From Pontibacter korlensis (lineage in GTDB: Bacteria; Bacteroidota; Bacteroidia; Cytophagales; Hymenobacteraceae), in NCBI RefSeq assembly GCF_000973725.1, contig NZ_CP009621.1, positions 4,581,001 to 4,645,000 on the forward strand: 64,000 nucleotides of DNA, given 5' to 3'. This document shows, piece by piece, positions 16,711 through 24,950 of this stretch (within the stretch, counting starts at the first letter, position 1; every line of letters starts with the position of its first letter). The notes under the pieces were generated by a model. The model saw only the letters and a program-made list of their open reading frames with translations. It had not been told where the DNA came from and did no database searches. The position numbers and the translations under genes were made by a program.

Positions 16711-17593
16711 AATCTTGTGGGTTAAGTTTTACTTTTTCTACTACTCTTCGGGATCTGCCAGACGCATCAGTTTTATAGGAGGTTTGCCAAGCGGAATCCT
16801 GAGGAGTCGTATCGTCCTTCTTTGGCTCAACTTTTTTGGTGCTCTTATAAGCATCAGCTGCTTTGTCTACCAACTTTGACACTGTCTCCCCTTTTTGAGC
16901 AGCCTCATTAAGAAAGTTAACAGCCTCCACTGTCTTTGTGACTGTCTCTATGGTTTTGTCTGATTTTTTGAAAGGGTTTTTCTGTCCAGCAACACCAGGC
17001 ATATTAGTAACGTCCGTTTCATCTTGTGAATTTCTTCCACTAGACTCATTACCACTGCTCCCACCTATATCATTGGTCAAACGAGTACCTGTAAGTAATA
17101 CAGAAACATCGTTCGCCAAACTTATAAAACTGCTTTTCAGACTATTTACCCCACTATTTAAAGAGCTTTTCACAGAATTCCCCATAGAGTTAAAGGTACC
17201 CTCGATAACCTGCAGCTCCTTAAGTAGCTCGGGAGGACAACCGTTACAACCTGCTGGAGCCATTCCATCCGGGTCGATGAACCTGATCGGATTGTCAAAT
17301 GCGTAATTGTATGGCGAGTGACGGCGCATTTGGTCCGCCAGCGGATCCACGACATGCCACCTGCCGATCTGTGCATCATACATCCTAGCCCCGTAGTCTG
17401 TCCAGTTCAGCCCCAGCTCCGTCTGCTTCTCCTTGCCGTTGTACTGGAACCTGTGGTCCGGCGTCCCCTGCCGCTCTATGCCCACTAAGTTGAGGCCCCA
17501 AGGGTCGTAGTGCTCCAGAATACAAAAGCGTGCCCGGTCAGCGCGCCCTTCTGTTAAATATAGCAGTTTTCTATTTGGAGGGAAAGCCACCAC
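16703..17593 (-). CDS. RHS-core tip with uncharacterised C-terminal domain
   Basis: Begins in the same RHS core as module 1 (ILEHYDPWGLNLVGIE, LNWTDYGARMYDAQIGRWH, FIDPDGMAPAG), then about 190 residues of variable tip: helical, Ser/Asn/Lys-rich, with no recognised catalytic motif (SLKSSFISLANDVSVLL, TVSKLVDKAADAYKSTKK). The N-terminal 17 residues read through the shared flank and are probably not native. Like module 1 it lacks the RHS cocoon. The end overlaps the YwqK-like gene. The lack of a toxin-like motif could mean an unknown activity or a degenerate tip. Confidence 0.75.
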   Translation of the reverse strand: MVAFPPNRKLLYLTEGRADRARFCILEHYDPWGLNLVGIERQGTPDHRFQYNGKEKQTELGLNWTDYGARMYDAQIGRWHVVDPLADQMRRHSPYNYAFDNPIRFIDPDGMAPAGCNGCPPELLKELQVIEGTFNSMGNSVKSSLNSGVNSLKSSFISLANDVSVLLTGTRLTNDIGGSSGNESSGRNSQDETDVTNMPGVAGQKNPFKKSDKTIETVTKTVEAVNFLNEAAQKGETVSKLVDKAADAYKSTKKVEPKKDDTTPQDSAWQTSYKTDASGRSRRVVEKVKLNPQDYE

Positions 17594-17700
17594 TCCTGGG
17601 CCTTGTCATTTGGCAGATTGGGACGGTGGAAACGGTTTGGTTTTGGTTTGAATAGCGGTTGATTTCGGGTGCCAGAGGTTTGAATTGTGTTTGGGACAGT
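17340..17700 (-). repeat. RHS-core and flank repeat, copy 2
   Basis: Counterpart of 15440-15790. Its outer end abuts remnants of an IS256-type end and a decayed IS1182 transposase, which may have removed the parent RHS gene. Confidence 0.75.
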
Positions 17701-17752
17701 AGCCAGCAACCAGCAGGGAATACTACGACTAACTTCTAGAACCTGTATTGGG

Positions 17753-17828
17753 AAAATGGCCCTTTTGTTGTAAGACTCATGCCAGAACAGCAAAAGGGCC
17801 AGCAAATAGAAATATAGAAATGACACAG
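17753..17828 (+). mobile_element. Solo end of an IS256-family element
   Basis: TGGCCCTTTTG/CAAAAGGGCCA hairpin, then AGCAAATAGAAATATAGAAATGACACAG. This matches the right end of the intact IS256-type element at 20638-20712 (hairpin TGGCCCTGTTG/CAACAGGGCCA, then AAATGACACAG). No transposase accompanies it. Confidence 0.65.
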
Positions 17829-17984
17829 GTGCCTGTTGCACAACGCCCTCGTATCTTCCGACTACTATTCCTTTTTCTACGGTTACCTTTTGGTTTGGCC
17901 AGAAATGTAAGCAAAAAACGTCCTCCTGCTCGGGCCTGGGCAGGAGGACGACGGCTGTTTGGCTCCTTCTGGGGGTGAAGTGCA

Positions 17985-19342
17985 GCAGTTTCTGCAGGTT
18001 GTAGGCCGCAGCAGCCACAAGCATTCCTTTGTGGGCCAGCTCCAGGCCGTGGGTGTTGACTTTTCGCATGCCCATATGATTTAATAAGGTACCCAGCACG
18101 GGCTCCACCGTGGCCTGCCGCAGCCGCTTCATGCGCCGCCCCCAGCGGCTGCTAATCCGGGTGATGGTCCGTTCGTACTCATCGCGGAAGGAGGTGATGG
18201 CGATTCTTTTCTAGGGCAGTTTGCCGCAGCAGCTCGTTTTCAGGGGGCAGTCCCTGCAGTCCTGACGCGAGGTGCGGTAGAACCTGAAGTGGGCCGGACC
18301 ATCCTTGGTCTTGCTGATCTGCCGGCAAAAAACAACCTTCTTGCCCTCCGGGCACTGAAAGAAGTCCCCCTCCCTGTCATAGGTAAAGCCCTCGGGGGCG
18401 CCCCTGTACCGGCCGTTGGGCGGGATAAAGGCCGCGATGCCCTCTCCCTCCAGCAGCGAGGTGCACCTTAAGCTCTGCCCCTGCAGCCGGTGGGTGAGCC
18501 CTGTGAGCAGGCAGCGGCTGTCCTTGCGGTCAGCGTGGTCGGCCAGCACGTGGCTGATCACGTGGCGGTTGGTATCGACTGTCAGCTGCAGGTGGTAGCA
18601 GAGCCGGCGGGCCTTGCCGGGCTTGACGGCGATGCGGGCATCAGGGTCCACGGGCGAGTAGTGGGTTTTATTAGAAGTGTATTTGGCTCCCTTGTTGGAG
18701 CCGCCCGGACGTAGGTTTTGCTGGGCGCGCCACTTGCCGTGCAGGGCCTGGAGCCCGTCCAGCTCCGGCTGCCTGGCCGTGAGGGTGCGTTGCTCGGAGT
18801 GGGGCCTTATCGCACCTGGCCCGCCGGTCAGCGCTGCTGAAGATTCTTACCTGCCTAAGGCGGGCTTCGAGCTGCTCAGGGGGCACTTTCAGCTCCAGCG
18901 AACCCATCGAGGCGTTAGCCTTGACCAGGGCCGAATCAACAGCCTGGGTATGGCCAGCCACCATGCCGGCCTCCGTGCACATAGAAAGTACGCGGGTGAA
19001 AACTTCTTCAAAAAGCGCCGTGGGCAACAGCTGCCGGGTTCTGGAGACGGTCGAGTGCCAGGGAAGCGGCTCGTCGAGCTGGTAACCGAGGAAGTAGAGC
19101 AGGTCCAGGCGCAGGCTACAGTGCTCGATGAGACGGCGGTCAGAGTCAATGTTCTCCAGGCGCGCCACCAGGCAGAGCTTGAAGAAGACGACCGGGTCAA
19201 TGGAGGGTTGGCCGCAGCGCCCGTAGTAGGGAGCCGTCAGCTCGTAGAGAAACTCTAGGTCGAGCCTGTCCTTGAGCCGCCGGTAGAAGTTGTGCGCCGG
19301 CACGTGCGCTGAGAGCGAGAAGCAAAGCTGCCGCTCGTGAGG
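17985..19342 (-). pseudogene. IS1182-family transposase, broken
   Basis: Read on the minus strand from about 19342: N-terminal domain (HERQLCFSLSAHVPAHNFYR, GQPSIDPVVFFKLCLVARLE, LPWHSTVSRTRQLLP), a middle DDE part in another frame (LCYHLQLTVDTNRHVISHVL, CPEGKKVVFCRQISKTKDG), and a C-terminal part in a third segment (QATVEPVLGTLLNHMGMRKV). Frame changes lie near 18660 and 18210-18130, so no complete protein can be made. The 5' end is cut by the IS256-type element. No IS1182 terminal repeat was recognised. Confidence 0.85.
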
Positions 19343-20724
19343 GTGTAATGTCAACTGTGTCAAGGTTATTTGAGTATTACCTTTAACACAGTCAACATGG
19401 AAGAGAAAAACGAGCTGGATCTGGAGAGGATCAAGCGCCAGTTCCTGGAGGAGTTCCGGAGCGGCAAACCCACCTTCGGCAAAGACGGCGCCCTGGGCCC
19501 TCTGCTGAAACACTTCTTAGAGGCCGCCCTGGATGCGGAGATGGACCTGCACCTGAATGCTGAGCAGCGCCAGCAAGGCAACCGCCGCAACGGAAAGGTG
19601 AGCAAGCAGGTCCGCACCTCAGACGGCGTGATCGAGGTGGAATCATCCCGCGACCGCTCGGCAAGCTTCGAGCCGCAGATCATCAAGAAACGGGAAACGG
19701 TGCTGGCCGAGAACCTCGAGCCCCGCATCCTGAGCATGTACGGTCTGGGGATGAGCTTGCGGGACATCTCTGCTCATCTCAAGGAGATGTACGACATGGA
19801 CATCTCCCACGACACCCTGGCCGCCCTCACCGAGAAGATCGTGCCCCAGGTCAAGGAGTGGCAGGCAAGGCCGCTGGACAGGCTCTACTGCATCGTCTGG
19901 CTGGACGCCATGCACTATAAGGTGCGGCAGGAAGGGCGGACCGTCTCCAAGGCCGTCTACAATATTTTAGGCATTGACCGCCACGGCCACAAGGAGCTGC
20001 TGGGCGTGTACGTCTCGGAAAGCGAGGGGGCTACCTTCTGGCTCAGTGTGCTTACGGACCTGCAGCAGCGGGGCGTCGCCGATATGCTCATCGCCTGCAT
20101 TGATAATCTCAAGGGCTTTGCCGAGGCCATTACCAGTGTCTTTCCAAAAACTGAAGTGCAGAGCTGCATCGTGCATCAGATCAGAAACAGCCTCAAGTAT
20201 GTGGCCTCCAAGGACCAGAAGGAGTTCATGCGGGACCTCAAGCCCGTCTACCGGGCAGAGTCAAAGGAACTGGCCGAGCTGCGGCTGCTGGAGCTGGAGG
20301 AGAAGTGGGGCAAGAAATACCCCAAGGTGCTCGAGAGCTGGCAGCGGAACTGGGACAAGCTCTCCACGTACTTTAAGTACACCGAGCCGATTCGCCACCT
20401 GATCTACACCACCAACACCATCGAGGGCTTTCACCGCCAGGTGCGCAAGGTGACCAAAACGAAGGGAGCTTTCCCCTCCGACATGGCCCTGTTGAAGCTG
20501 ATTTACCTCTCGCACCAGAACATCAGCCGAAAGTGGGTCATGCCCCTTGCCAACTGGAGCCAGACAGCCCAGCAGTTGTCAATCTGGTTTGGGGACAGGA
20601 TGCAGCTGGACTTGAAGTGAGACGCACTTCAAAAGTTTGGCCCTGTTGCTGTAAGGATTCACACCAGTACACCAACAGGGCCAGTAAACGATATGATAAG
20701 GAAATGACACAGTTTAGATTACAC
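19343..20724 (+). mobile_element. IS256-family insertion sequence
   Basis: About 1.38 kb with imperfect inverted ends GTGTAATGTCAACTGTGTCA and TGACACAGTTTAGATTACAC. A strong hairpin (20638-20648 with 20673-20683) lies between the transposase stop and the right end. The left end abuts the IS1182 remnant and the right end cuts the next gene. No clear 8-9 bp target duplication, so flanking DNA was probably rearranged after insertion. Confidence 0.85.
19397..20620 (+). CDS. IS256-family (Mutator-type) transposase
   Basis: 407 residues from ATG 19397, full length for the family. Catalytic DDE residues are visible: Asp in IVWLDAMHYKVRQEG, Asp in MLIACIDNLKGFAEAI and Glu in IYTTNTIEGFHRQVRKVTK. The CIVHQIRNSLKYV segment is a family hallmark. 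No frameshift or stop, so the element may be active. Confidence 0.95.
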   Translation: MEEKNELDLERIKRQFLEEFRSGKPTFGKDGALGPLLKHFLEAALDAEMDLHLNAEQRQQGNRRNGKVSKQVRTSDGVIEVESSRDRSASFEPQIIKKRETVLAENLEPRILSMYGLGMSLRDISAHLKEMYDMDISHDTLAALTEKIVPQVKEWQARPLDRLYCIVWLDAMHYKVRQEGRTVSKAVYNILGIDRHGHKELLGVYVSESEGATFWLSVLTDLQQRGVADMLIACIDNLKGFAEAITSVFPKTEVQSCIVHQIRNSLKYVASKDQKEFMRDLKPVYRAESKELAELRLLELEEKWGKKYPKVLESWQRNWDKLSTYFKYTEPIRHLIYTTNTIEGFHRQVRKVTKTKGAFPSDMALLKLIYLSHQNISRKWVMPLANWSQTAQQLSIWFGDRMQLDLK

Positions 20725-21239
20725 TCCCGTGGTGGCTCCTAATAGCAACGTTACCCATCTCCTTCCTACTTTTCTTTATGTGCTTCTATTTTTATGCTGT
20801 ACTTTTTGACACCCCTACTAAAACTACTTTCTATGCCACTTTTCTTATATTCTTGATTCTCTCATTCTTTGAAGTCAGGTTCTTTGCACGAAAGTTTAGG
20901 TTTATTAGCATGGGTAAAATTACGCTCACAAATAGTGAGATTCAATTCAGTAAAAGTAAAACACGAATACCTGTTTCAGAGAGTACTACTATAAAAGTGA
21001 ACAATGTTGGCGATAAACACTGGAAGTCAAACTTTAAGCCCCTGATGTGGTACAAGCAATTGTGCAGGTACGACCACCTATGGTACACTTCGGACCAAAT
21101 TGACCTTTATGACTACTTAGAAGTCAATGGGCAAAGAGTATATGTTAAAATTTATAATGAATCAGATAAGCAAACTTTCTTAGAATTTGTGGAGAGACTT
21201 GAGCAGTTAAACGTGAAGCTAACCAAGAAAATAGAATAA
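20725..21239 (+). pseudogene. Small membrane protein, 5'-truncated integron-type cassette gene
   Basis: The frame is open from the IS256 end; the first ATG (20778) lies in the middle of a hydrophobic helix (LIATLPISFLLFFMCFYFYA), so the native start has been lost. A second helix follows (FYATFLIFLILSFFEV), then a cytosolic beta-rich domain (GKITLTNSEIQFSKSKTRIP, YDYLEVNGQRVYVKIYNE). Family not recognised. Two bases after the stop begins an attC-like site whose outer box TTTTGCCAAC is the same as that of the cassette at 40.6-41.2 kb, marking this as a cassette gene. Confidence 0.6.
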
Positions 21240-21240
21240 C

Positions 21241-21311
21241 TTTTGCCAACAGAGTTCAGCCTTAACCCTTGCTACGTTTCGGGCTTCGGCTGCACCAATA
21301 CGTTGAGTGTA
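21241..21311 (+). repeat. attC-like site (stray copy)
   Basis: Outer boxes TTTTGCCAAC (21241-21250) and GTTGAGTG (21302-21309), interior AGTTCAGCCTTAACCCTTGC and GGGCTTCGGCTGCAC. Nearly identical inside to the site at 40601-40671 read on the other strand. Placed at the 3' end of the preceding gene, as attC sites are. Confidence 0.72.
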
Positions 21312-21340
21312 AGCTAAAGTATGAGCAACTTTTGAAACCT

Positions 21341-21710
21341 ATGAACAAACTTTTACTACCAGCCCTCTTTTTTGGTCTGTTAACATTAAGCTACTGTGCA
21401 GGCAGGAAACATACTTCACCCTTGGGAAGCTATAAAATGACAGGCATTGTGAAGGGAGTGGCAGACGGTACTTGGATTTACCTGAAGAACAATGAGGGAA
21501 GCGGCCTAACACCTTTGTTGGATTCAGCTCTTGTCAAAAAGGAGCGCTTTGAGTTTCGGGGCCAGTTAAAAGATAAGGTACTGCAAACTATGGTTGGTTT
21601 CAAAGAGCCGTTCTACGATGCCGATGGCACTTTCAAAGGTTACAAGCTATCAGATGCGGCAATGCTCTGGCTTGAGAACAGCGATGTCAGGCTGGAAGGG
21701 GAAAAAGGAA
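21341..21710 (+). pseudogene. DUF4369-type lipoprotein, N-terminal fragment
   Basis: ATG 21341 gives MNKLLLPALFFGLLTLSYC (lipobox), then GIVKGVADGTWIYLKNN and LLDSALVKKERFEFRGQL, the DUF4369 pattern found at the N-terminus of Bacteroidota thiol-disulfide lipoproteins. The reading breaks off near 21710, where sequence of an unrelated barrel protein begins in another frame. The thioredoxin half is gone. It lies just after the attC-like site and may be the start of the next cassette. Confidence 0.7.
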
Positions 21711-21905
21711 GTCTTGAACCTTGGCATGTCCTACGCCGTCACCCCCGCCCTTGGCATCGAGGCGCGCTACAGCTACGGTTTCAACACCCTCAATGAGCAT
21801 GACGAGATACCCAATCAGGAGGATCCCGGTAAGCCGTACGTGCTCAATAGGCCTGGGGGCAACAGGGTCCTGCAGTTCGGGCTTTCCTACACCTACGGCA
21901 GGTAG
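21711..21905 (+). pseudogene. Outer-membrane beta-barrel protein, C-terminal fragment
   Basis: The frame of 21594-21905 becomes meaningful only from about 21711: LNLGMSYAVTPALGIEARYS, NEHDEIPNQEDPG, LQFGLSYTYGR. The alternating pattern and terminal aromatic-x-Tyr-Gly-Arg are typical of the last strands of a Bacteroidota porin-like barrel. The 5' part is missing: a deletion joined it to the DUF4369 fragment. Confidence 0.65.
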
Positions 21906-22029
21906 CGGGGCTCGCTTCTTTTCTGTCTCTCTTGGGAAAGTGCTAAAAGCCTTACCCCATCCAGGAGGTTGGAAAGGGGATTTGCTGTATAACACCTCTT
22001 ATGTAAAGTAAGAAGAGTAGTGTACCTAC

Positions 22030-22176
22030 TTATCGTCTACCTTCAGATAAACGCTTATAGCAGCCAAGTCAATGTGGATAAGGTTCGATAATTCCATCCT
22101 TCGGTCTACACGAAAGGCCTCCAGTGCACACTGGAGGCCTTTTTTTATACTCTTCGGACACTATTCGGACGCTAAA
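22030..22176 (+). repeat. tRNA-Glu-derived direct repeat, copy 2
   Basis: Left arm with CAGCCAAGTCAATGTGGATA, then AGGTTCGATAATTC, TTCGGTCTACACGAAAGGCC, a hairpin GGCCTCCAGT/ACTGGAGGCC, T-run, and tail CTTCGGACACTATTCGGACG. From GGTTCGA onwards it parallels the tRNA-Glu 3' end and its terminator (8395-8470), same strand. It closes the first cargo unit. Confidence 0.88.
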
Positions 22177-22371
22177 ATTGTATTGAAAGTATTGTTTTAG
22201 GATCTAATCGTCGAATTCTTTGTGTATTTACATACCTGACAGCTTTTATCTTCTATCCTGTAAGTATCTACTGCATGCTTACACCCCTACACCTGCCTGC
22301 AGCGGATTGGCCCCATAACTTTCTATTTAGTAGATAAAAATAAATCCTTTAACCATCACTTATGGTAAACT

Positions 22372-22737
22372 CTAGTAGTACCCTTTACCGCTTATACAGT
22401 GTCTGATTCCTCCTCTAGGGTTCTCCATGTCTCCAGAATATCGTGGAATTACATGACAATGGAAATGCATCACTGTTTGCCCAGCTGTTTCTCCGCAGTT
22501 CATGCCAATGTTGTAACCATCCGGTGAAAGCTCCCTCTCTATTAATTTTCTAGCTGTTATAATAAGCTCTGTTAGTTCGCCCCTTTCATCTTCATCTAAC
22601 TGAAAAAAATCAGTCTTTTCCTCATTGGAAATAATAAGCGTATGACCAGGAGATACAGGAAAAGCGTCTCTTATAAGGAAGAAGCTCTTCCCTCTATAAA
22701 TGACCCTGTCTTCTGGTATTTTGCTAAACACACTCAT
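22372..22737 (-). CDS. HIT-family nucleotide hydrolase/transferase
   Basis: 121 residues with a complete histidine triad (QTVMHFHCHVIPRY, HxHxHxx) and the N-terminal FPVSPGHTLIISNEE strand-turn of HIT proteins. Members hydrolyse nucleoside phosphoramidates or dinucleoside polyphosphates. It starts inside the end of the HNH gene (ATGA overlap), so the two form an operon. Ends GGIRHCISGKGYY. In this context it may act on nucleotides linked to the nuclease; that is inference. Confidence 0.9.
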   Translation of the reverse strand: MSVFSKIPEDRVIYRGKSFFLIRDAFPVSPGHTLIISNEEKTDFFQLDEDERGELTELIITARKLIERELSPDGYNIGMNCGETAGQTVMHFHCHVIPRYSGDMENPRGGIRHCISGKGYY

Positions 22738-23744
22738 GGCTTGTTGTTCAATTGGGTGATGAGTTTCTTGTAAAAGGGGTCCGTTGCCCGGTTGTACGTG
22801 GGACTATTTTCCCAGTACCTGTTGCCCAGCACCTGCCTAACATTCTCATAGTGATAGTAGGTGCTCTTTGCTCTGGCTACCTTTGTGGCACCCAGTGACG
22901 CTGATATCTTGTGCTTCCAGGGATGATTGCTCCCCATTATGTTCTCATTCCGGTCAATCAGCTTTTCAAGATAGTGCTTTCCCACCAAAAAATCTTCCTT
23001 ATGGAGGTTACAGAGGCTGTGGCTCAGAACCAGGTTCCATATTTCATCATGCATTACAACCTGCCTTGGCAGCACATGGTCTACGTGGATGTCGGATGGA
23101 GCCATTTGCTCCCCACAGTAAAAGCACACATTCCCCTGATAGCCGTTCAGGAAGGGAATATTGCCTGTGATATTGGTTCTCTCGGTTCCCTTCTTGATGT
23201 ATATCTCCCTTATGTCATTAGCCAAATCCCAGTTGTCATGGCCCATCTGGAAAGCACCCTCCAAAAGGCTCCACCTGGCATCAAGCTCCTTATAAAGCTC
23301 TCCGCTGCTGCTTTCATGGATCCTGAAGAGACTGTCGTGCAGGTACAGCTTCTTGCCATGGTCAAAGTGGTAGAACTTCTCGGCTCCCATCAGCTTGTTA
23401 ACGCCTATGGTGTGGAACCTTGGGATCACATCGTTGAAAGCCTCACGCTCGACCATACCCAAGGCTTCCTCATAGGTAATAGTCCCTAACCTGAGTTGGG
23501 TGGTAATGCGCTCCATTACAGTCCTTCTGCTAGGATTAGATTGCTGGGGCAAGGGATTAGCAGAAAGCCGATTGATGTAGTTGTCAAGGTACGCTTTTGC
23601 TAAAGTAGACCACTCCAAGGACTCATTGTTATGCTTCGTTAGCTCCAGAAGAGTCTTACCAAGGGCAATCTTGTAGGTAGCCGCATTCAGACCATAAAGT
23701 ATGATGGCTTTCCAATAATCTATATCCTCAAATCTGTCATGCAT
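22734..23744 (-). CDS. HNH endonuclease-domain protein
   Basis: 336 residues from ATG 23744 (a TTG at 23753 is possible). The N-terminal 190 residues are helical and unrecognised (YWKAIILYGLNAATYKIALG, LTKHNNESLEWSTLAKAY). The C-terminal HNH domain has a zinc CxxC pair (VCFYCGEQM), the catalytic DIHVDHVLPRQVV and the Asn/His part WNLVLSHSLCNLHKEDFL. Long for a homing enzyme; this layout resembles nucleases of defence loci. First gene of the HIT-HNH operon, lying between two copies of the tRNA-Glu repeat, so it is cargo of one island unit. Confidence 0.88.
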   Translation of the reverse strand: MHDRFEDIDYWKAIILYGLNAATYKIALGKTLLELTKHNNESLEWSTLAKAYLDNYINRLSANPLPQQSNPSRRTVMERITTQLRLGTITYEEALGMVEREAFNDVIPRFHTIGVNKLMGAEKFYHFDHGKKLYLHDSLFRIHESSSGELYKELDARWSLLEGAFQMGHDNWDLANDIREIYIKKGTERTNITGNIPFLNGYQGNVCFYCGEQMAPSDIHVDHVLPRQVVMHDEIWNLVLSHSLCNLHKEDFLVGKHYLEKLIDRNENIMGSNHPWKHKISASLGATKVARAKSTYYHYENVRQVLGNRYWENSPTYNRATDPFYKKLITQLNNKP

Positions 23745-23843
23745 ACACACCAATTTAGACCAAAAATAATAAATAGCTAATAGTGTAACATGTACTAAAG
23801 ATATAAGATATATTATTAGCTATTCTGTAAAACCACAAGATGA

Positions 23844-24140
23844 ATGGAGCAGGTTATTATCACTAGACAAGAGCTTTACAACATGGTCTGGAAAGAGCCG
23901 ATGACCACACTAGCCAAAAGGTACGGCCTCTCTGATAACGGCCTCAGGAAGACTTGCATTAAGCTTCAGGTCCCGCTCCCCAAGGCAGGCCATTGGATGA
24001 AAGTGAAGGCAGGCAAGAAAGTCAGAGTGGCTCCCCTGCCCCTCCCCTACATAGGAGAGCAGGAGGTGAAGCTAACTGTCAGAGAAGACGGCGAGGCCTA
24101 CAATCCAACAGGCCTGTCAGCACTAGTCAGGCTGCAGAGA
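23844..24140 (+). pseudogene. Hypothetical protein, N-terminal part, truncated by IS3 remnant
   Basis: About 99 native residues: RQELYNMVWKEPMTTLAKRY, GLSDNGLRKTCIKLQVPLP, KAGHWMKVKAGKKVRV. The first part looks like a helix-turn-helix and is conserved in many Bacteroidota proteins of unknown role. The frame runs into the end of an IS3-type element at 24141, and the rest of the gene is not found on its far side. Confidence 0.7.
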
Positions 24141-24528
24141 TGTAAGTACCCCATTTTTCGGACAGTGTTGGGAGTGTAAATGAGACTTTTCTCATCAGGC
24201 CCTAAACCTTCTTTTCTACCGCGTCCTTTAGCGCGTGGTGTACCAGGGAGAGCTTGGCGAACATCTTTTTGAGGCGGGCATTCTCCTCCTCCAGCTCCTT
24301 CATCCGCTTTAGCTCTTTTACTTCCAGGACCCCATAGCGCTGGCGCCATTTGTAGAAAGCGACCGTGGTGATACCAAGCTCCCGGCATAGCTCCTGGGCA
24401 TTGCGCCCATTCTCGTGCACTTTGATAACCTTGATGATCTGTGTCTCGGTGAACTTTGTCTTTTTCATTCAATTTAGAATTAGTAGTTTTTCCAACTTTT
24501 AAATGGCCGAACTTCAGGTAAGCTTACA
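24141..24528 (-). mobile_element. Deleted IS3-family element (orfA only)
   Basis: 388 bp. One end is TGTAAGTACCCCATTTTTCGG, the same as the right end of the element at 10959-12236; the other is GGTAAGCTTACA. Only orfA is left; orfB is deleted cleanly up to the end repeat. Such a short two-ended derivative could move if a related element supplies transposase. Confidence 0.75.
24202..24468 (-). CDS. IS3-family transposase OrfA (orphan)
   Basis: 88 residues with the same plan as the OrfA at 11026: KKTKFTETQIIKVIKVHENG, ELCRELGITTVAFYKWRQRY, KRMKELEEENARLKKMFAKL, ending LKDAVEKKV. The HTH and zipper are intact. No orfB follows. Truncated OrfA proteins can repress transposition by binding the ends; whether this one is expressed is unknown. 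Confidence 0.85.
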   Translation of the reverse strand: MKKTKFTETQIIKVIKVHENGRNAQELCRELGITTVAFYKWRQRYGVLEVKELKRMKELEEENARLKKMFAKLSLVHHALKDAVEKKV

Positions 24529-24644
24529 GTGATCTGCAATATCTATGTTATCGTAAACAAGGGCCATTGTTTATAATAATCTACCTCCAATATTTGGAAC
24601 CTATTAGTTTTGAGGAAAAACTATCTTTAAAACAAAATTTTTAA

Positions 24645-24782
24645 AACTTCTCTCCTACCATCAGATAGTCAACTAGAGCCGTAAAATCAATGTGGATAAG
24701 GTTCAATAATTCAGTCCTTTGGTCTACAAAAAAGCCCTTCAACAGCAACTGAGGGGCTTTTTTTATTATCTGCGGACACTAG
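24645..24782 (+). repeat. tRNA-Glu-derived direct repeat, copy 3
   Basis: Left arm CTCTCCTACCATCAGATAG... with AAATCAATGTGGATAAGG, then TTCAATAATTCAGTCCTTTGG, TCTACA, a diverged hairpin AGCCCTTCA/TGAGGGGCT, T-run, and CTGCGGACACTAG. The 24529-24644 stretch before it, and 24783-24950 after it, hold no gene that I can see. Confidence 0.82.
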
Positions 24783-24950
24783 TTCCGCTCCCCTTCGTCA
24801 TGGGTTAGTGACCGGTGCAATTTGTAATCTGCCTTTAACAGTTCAAACACTTTTACACATCATTCACCAACAGGGCTGTATAGCTGGCACAGCAATTAAT
24901 ATAAAGTAGACAGGAAAGATTTGCCAGAACAATAGCAGTTGCCTTTAAGG

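Noticed and set aside
18671..19513. Full 280-codon frame taken as one transposase
   Set aside because: Residues after about 215 and before the HERQLCF segment are out of the native frame or belong to the IS256 end; annotated as part of a broken IS1182 transposase.
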